NCBI GenBank assembly: GCA_015654825.1
Contig: JAATGE010000117.1
Location: 1-8,561, forward strand
Direction: 5' to 3'
From: Rhodospirillales bacterium
Lineage (GTDB): Bacteria > Pseudomonadota > Alphaproteobacteria > Acetobacterales > Acetobacteraceae
DNA length: 8,561 bases
The translations under genes and the position numbers were made by a program. The notes beneath the pieces are model-generated. The model saw only the letters and a list, made by a program, of their open reading frames with translations, made no database searches and was not told the DNA's origin. Shown piece after piece: positions 6,720 through 8,561 of the stretch (positions are counted from its first letter, which is position 1; the number at the start of each line of letters is the position of its first letter).

Positions 6720-7109
6720 ATGGGCGACACAGCGGACTTCGACCAGATCACCAAAACGGTCTCCAAGCTGGTCGACGATTGGGGCAAGGCGATCCAGAAG
6801 ATCGCCAAGGACCTCAAAGACGTGCAAGACGAGATCGACAAGATGGACGCGCTGAAAAAGCAGCGCGCAAGCCTGACCAAGGACGCCGACCAGGTGTCCA
6901 AGGACCTTGGCGACAAGATCGCCAATCTGAAAATCCCGCCGAAGGCAGACCCGCAACAAATGATCAAGCTGCCGGATTTCATTACCAAAATCGTCGACAA
7001 GAATGGCGTCAAGCTCGGCGATTACGGTTCGCTGAAGCCGGACATCGATCTGGACATCAAGAAAATGCAGATCAAGAAAGCGGCGATTGTCTGGACCTGG
7101 ACGTTTTGA
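6720..7109 (+). CDS. Small Lys/Asp-rich orphan protein, predicted helical
   Basis: I do not recognise this 129-residue protein. The ATG at 6720 follows AAAGGA at 6705-6710, 9 nt upstream, and beginning there removes an Arg-rich segment of different composition, so the start is well supported. By my count it has 23 Lys and 21 Asp but only 1 Arg and 1 Glu, with no Cys or His. Residues 5-70 look like a long amphipathic or coiled-coil helix. A proline-containing linker (72-85) follows, then a short domain ending in alternating charged and hydrophobic residues and the aromatic C-terminus IVWTWTF. There is no signal peptide or membrane segment. It has its own likely promoter (TATAAT at 6580) and a hairpin repeat after the stop. 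Lys codons are mostly AAG, and GC is lower than in its neighbours. A structural, stress-related or binding role is possible but not shown. Confidence 0.75.
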   Translation: MGDTADFDQITKTVSKLVDDWGKAIQKIAKDLKDVQDEIDKMDALKKQRASLTKDADQVSKDLGDKIANLKIPPKADPQQMIKLPDFITKIVDKNGVKLGDYGSLKPDIDLDIKKMQIKKAAIVWTWTF

Positions 7110-7127
7110 CAGACAAACCATTAAGGG

Positions 7128-7204
7128 AAGGCAAGGGCTATGCCCTGGACCCGTACGCCGGAGGCGTGCTGCGCGCGACGGGGCCGCAGGCCCCAGACCC
7201 CGAT
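7128..7204 (+). repeat. Dispersed multi-hairpin repeat, copy R3
   Basis: Beginning about 20 nt after the orphan gene's stop, three small hairpins with 3-nt loops follow each other: AGGGC-TAT-GCCCT, ACGCC-GGA-GGCGT and GGGGCC-GCA-GGCCCC. They are joined by GGACCCG-like and AGACCCC linkers, as in R2. The orientation follows transcription of the orphan gene, so it may define that transcript's 3' end. Confidence 0.8.
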
Positions 7205-7230
7205 TCTGCTGCGGGGAACGGCGAAGCCTG

Positions 7231-7297
7231 AATAATCATGTGGGGCGATGGCTTCGCCGGGGATACGACAAGCTGGGCAGAGCCCTGGCCTTGCTTA
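7231..7297 (-). repeat. Dispersed multi-hairpin repeat, copy R6, starting in the cyclase stop codon
   Basis: Read on the minus strand, the copy begins with AAGCAAGG at 7296, sharing bases with the TAA stop (7297-7295) of the cyclase gene. It continues with a GGGC-TCT-GCCC hairpin and ends with a GGCGAAGCC module near 7249-7257. It is identical over 22 nt to R2 and faces R3 head to head, so each of the two convergent genes has its own copy immediately downstream. Confidence 0.8.
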
Positions 7298-8074
7298 CTT
7301 CTCTTCGAGAATTGCCACCGCCCGGGTCCATCCCGCCGAGGCCGCTTCGATCTTGACCGGAAAACAGCTGACCAGAAACCCGCTATCCGGCAACGAAGCC
7401 AGGTTGCCGAGCTTTTCCAGATGGCAATAGCCTCTTGCGCGGCCTGCCTTGTGGCCTTCCCAGATGATGCTGGCATCGTGGCTCTCGGCAAAGCGCCGGG
7501 CCGTGTAATAGAATGGCGCGTCCCAGCTCCAGGCGTCGGTCCCGGTAACCCGCACACCGTGCTCCAGCAGATAGAGCGTGGCATCGCGTCCCATGCCGCA
7601 GCCGCGAACCAGGTAATCGTCCTCTCCGTAACGATCCCCGGCGGCGGTATTCACCAGCACGATATCGAGCGGCCGCAGCGTATGGCCGATCCGCGCAATT
7701 TCCGCCGCCACCTCCGCTTCCGTCACCACATGGCCATCGGGAAGATGGCGGAAATCCAGTTTTATGCCGGGCCCGTAACACCATTCCAGCGGCACTTCGT
7801 CGATCGTAATGGCGCGAGCTCCGTTATCCATCGTGCTGGCAAAGTGCCATGGGGCATCGAGATGCGTGCCGTTGTGGGTGCTGATGCGCAGCCGCTCGAT
7901 CGCCCAGCCCTCGCCGTCCGGCAGATCCTCGGCACGCAACTCGGGGAACGCCGCGGTCATTTCAAGAGCGCCGGCAGCGTGCGCCACATAATCGATTTCC
8001 GGCAGGGCGGTCGGCGGGTCGCTGATAATCCCGGTCTTCAGCGTAGTGGAGATGTCGATCAGGCGGCGCGTCAT
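7295..8074 (-). CDS. Cyclase-family metal-dependent hydrolase (kynurenine formamidase-like)
   Basis: This 259-residue protein belongs to the cyclase superfamily of kynurenine formamidase (KynB) and polyketide-cyclase-like proteins. The motif H-N-G-T-H-L-D-A-P-W-H occupies 67-77, giving likely Zn ligands His67, His71 and Asp73 and the conserved His77. His208 and Glu220 have the same 12-residue separation as the second-site pair of KynB (His160/Glu172 in B. anthracis), supporting a dinuclear site. Other blocks are GIKLDFRHLPDG (103-114), DIVLVNTAAGDRYG (137-150) and VTGTDAWSWDAPF (176-188). The ATG at 8074 is preferred; the frame stays open to 8266 but that extension looks non-coding. The gene lies alone, with no kynureninase or tryptophan dioxygenase nearby, so the substrate is open and kynB is not assigned. 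A hairpin abuts the start codon. Confidence 0.92.
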   Translation of the reverse strand: MTRRLIDISTTLKTGIISDPPTALPEIDYVAHAAGALEMTAAFPELRAEDLPDGEGWAIERLRISTHNGTHLDAPWHFASTMDNGARAITIDEVPLEWCYGPGIKLDFRHLPDGHVVTEAEVAAEIARIGHTLRPLDIVLVNTAAGDRYGEDDYLVRGCGMGRDATLYLLEHGVRVTGTDAWSWDAPFYYTARRFAESHDASIIWEGHKAGRARGYCHLEKLGNLASLPDSGFLVSCFPVKIEAASAGWTRAVAILEEK

Positions 8075-8107
8075 GGCGGTTTCTCGGCGCTGTGAAGCAG
8101 AACCGCC
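8075..8107 (-). promoter_or_regulatory. Inverted repeat abutting the cyclase start codon
   Basis: GGCGGTTTCT (8075-8084) and AGAACCGCC (8099-8107) pair over 9 bp with one bulged T, around a 14-nt loop. On the minus strand the 3' arm ends directly at the ATG and includes the only RBS-like bases (GAGAAA). The hairpin could hide the ribosome-binding site, or the DNA could be a palindromic operator. Confidence 0.5.
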
Positions 8108-8213
8108 CCACAAACTATGCGCATTCCGCGATGTAGGCCAGAGCCCCTGCCCATGCGGCATAAGCTCCGCCAGCAGGAAACCGAAGGTGCCCATATCCAC
8201 GGCTACGAGAGAA
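8108..8213. other. Upstream region of the cyclase gene, nothing clear
   Basis: This leader or promoter region of the cyclase gene has no obvious -10/-35 pair. The cyclase frame stays open through it but has no RBS at any start and no family similarity. A degenerate repeat-like piece lies near 8136-8155. Confidence 0.4.
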
Positions 8214-8233
8214 AGGCCAGGGCTCTGCCCCAT
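8205..8233 (+). repeat. Dispersed hairpin repeat, short copy R4
   Basis: The module AGGCCAGGGCTCTGCCCC (8214-8231) matches the core of R2. AGGGCTCTGCCCCAT at 8219-8233 is identical to 6291-6305. It is a single-hairpin fragment upstream of the cyclase gene. Confidence 0.75.
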
Positions 8234-8281
8234 AGCGCCAGGATAAGGATTATCGAACGAAATCAATTCGTTGAATTCTAG

Positions 8282-8360
8282 TGGCTTCGCCGACCAAGGG
8301 GCTCCGCCCCCTGCACCCCCGACGGCGTGCCGCCGCTGTCGTATGCGCTGCGCGGCGGGA
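8282..8360 (+). repeat. Dispersed multi-hairpin repeat, copy R5
   Basis: The copy contains GGC-TTC-GCC, AGGGGC-TCC-GCCCCCT and CGGC-GT-GCCG hairpins and ends with GCGCTGCGCGGCGGGA. It aligns along most of its length with R1 (858-946), in the same orientation. It lies 63 nt from the 3' end of the group II intron, on the 3'-exon side. Confidence 0.8.
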
Positions 8361-8398
8361 ATCTTCTGTACCAGTCTCGCGAACCGTGGGTCTCGCCT

Positions 8399-8415
8399 AT
8401 CGGCTCGCAGCCGAT
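8399..8415. repeat. 7-bp hairpin in the 3' exon of the group II intron
   Basis: ATCGGCT-CGC-AGCCGAT is a perfect 7-bp stem with a 3-nt loop. On the minus strand it begins 9 nt after the predicted intron 3' end. Stem-loops near insertion sites are known for some bacterial group II introns, mostly class IIC, but there the hairpin normally precedes the insertion site. Confidence 0.5.
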
Positions 8416-8426
8416 GCCAGGCTGTA

Positions 8427-8488
8427 GAGTCGAGGAGGGGCGCGGTGGCTTGGGCCAGGCGGCATCACTCCGGTTCCCCTCCCCGCTC
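8427..8488 (-). ncRNA. Group II intron domain VI with bulged branch-point A
   Basis: On the minus strand GAG (8488-8486) pairs with CTC (8429-8427), and CGGGGAGGGG (8485-8476) pairs with CCCCTCCTCG (8440-8431), including one G-U pair. The single unpaired base between the two helices is the adenosine at 8430. It lies 7 nt from the 3' splice site after TAC (8426-8424), the expected place for the lariat branch point. Confidence 0.88.
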
Positions 8489-8489
8489 A

Positions 8490-8527
<38 letters not shown>

Positions 8528-8561
8528 GACTGGTTTCGTGGCAGACTCAAGACAGGACGCC

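Noticed and set aside
8075..8266. N-terminal extension of the cyclase protein
   Set aside because: The frame is open but contains the start-proximal hairpin and a repeat copy, and has no RBS at upstream starts; the protein family begins near the ATG at 8074.
858..8360. The repeat copies as a CRISPR array
   Set aside because: The copies are irregularly spaced, in mixed orientation, of unequal length and internally palindromic, with no uniform spacers and no cas genes.

Overview
The window is GC-rich, densely coded DNA that looks alphaproteobacterial, most likely Acetobacteraceae or a close relative. The family assignment is inferred from three things: a long L25/TL5-type rplY followed 3 bases later by pth, a methyltransferase divergent from gloB, and dispersed multi-hairpin repeats between genes. 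No rRNA, tRNA or CRISPR array was seen.

Layout from left to right. The start of pth (cut by the window edge) and rplY lie on the minus strand. After an intergenic hairpin repeat comes a minus-strand SAM methyltransferase, divergent from gloB (glyoxalase II). Then follow a 76-nt AT-rich palindromic element, a hotdog-fold PaaI-type thioesterase, and, convergent with it, a kumamolisin-like S53 serine-carboxyl peptidase. A plus-strand NCS1 nucleobase permease comes next. About 470 bp without a gene hold two repeat modules, a weak terminator candidate and a perfect TATAAT box. These lead to a 129-residue orphan protein whose charged residues are almost only Lys and Asp. Convergent with the orphan is a cyclase-family (kynurenine-formamidase-like) metal hydrolase. 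The right end is non-coding: more repeat copies, then the 3' end of a group II intron on the minus strand, with recognisable domains V and VI and a bulged branch-point adenosine.

The genes do not form one pathway. rplY and pth are a translation pair. gloB and the methyltransferase share a short divergent intergenic region. The thioesterase, peptidase, permease, orphan and cyclase look like independent units.

The most interesting content lies outside the recognised genes: a modular hairpin repeat present in about seven copies, several at gene 3' ends; the AT-rich cloverleaf-like palindrome; a hairpin directly against the cyclase start codon; and the group II intron end. I see no clearly new multi-gene system. 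The best candidates for something undescribed are the Lys/Asp orphan and the repeat elements.
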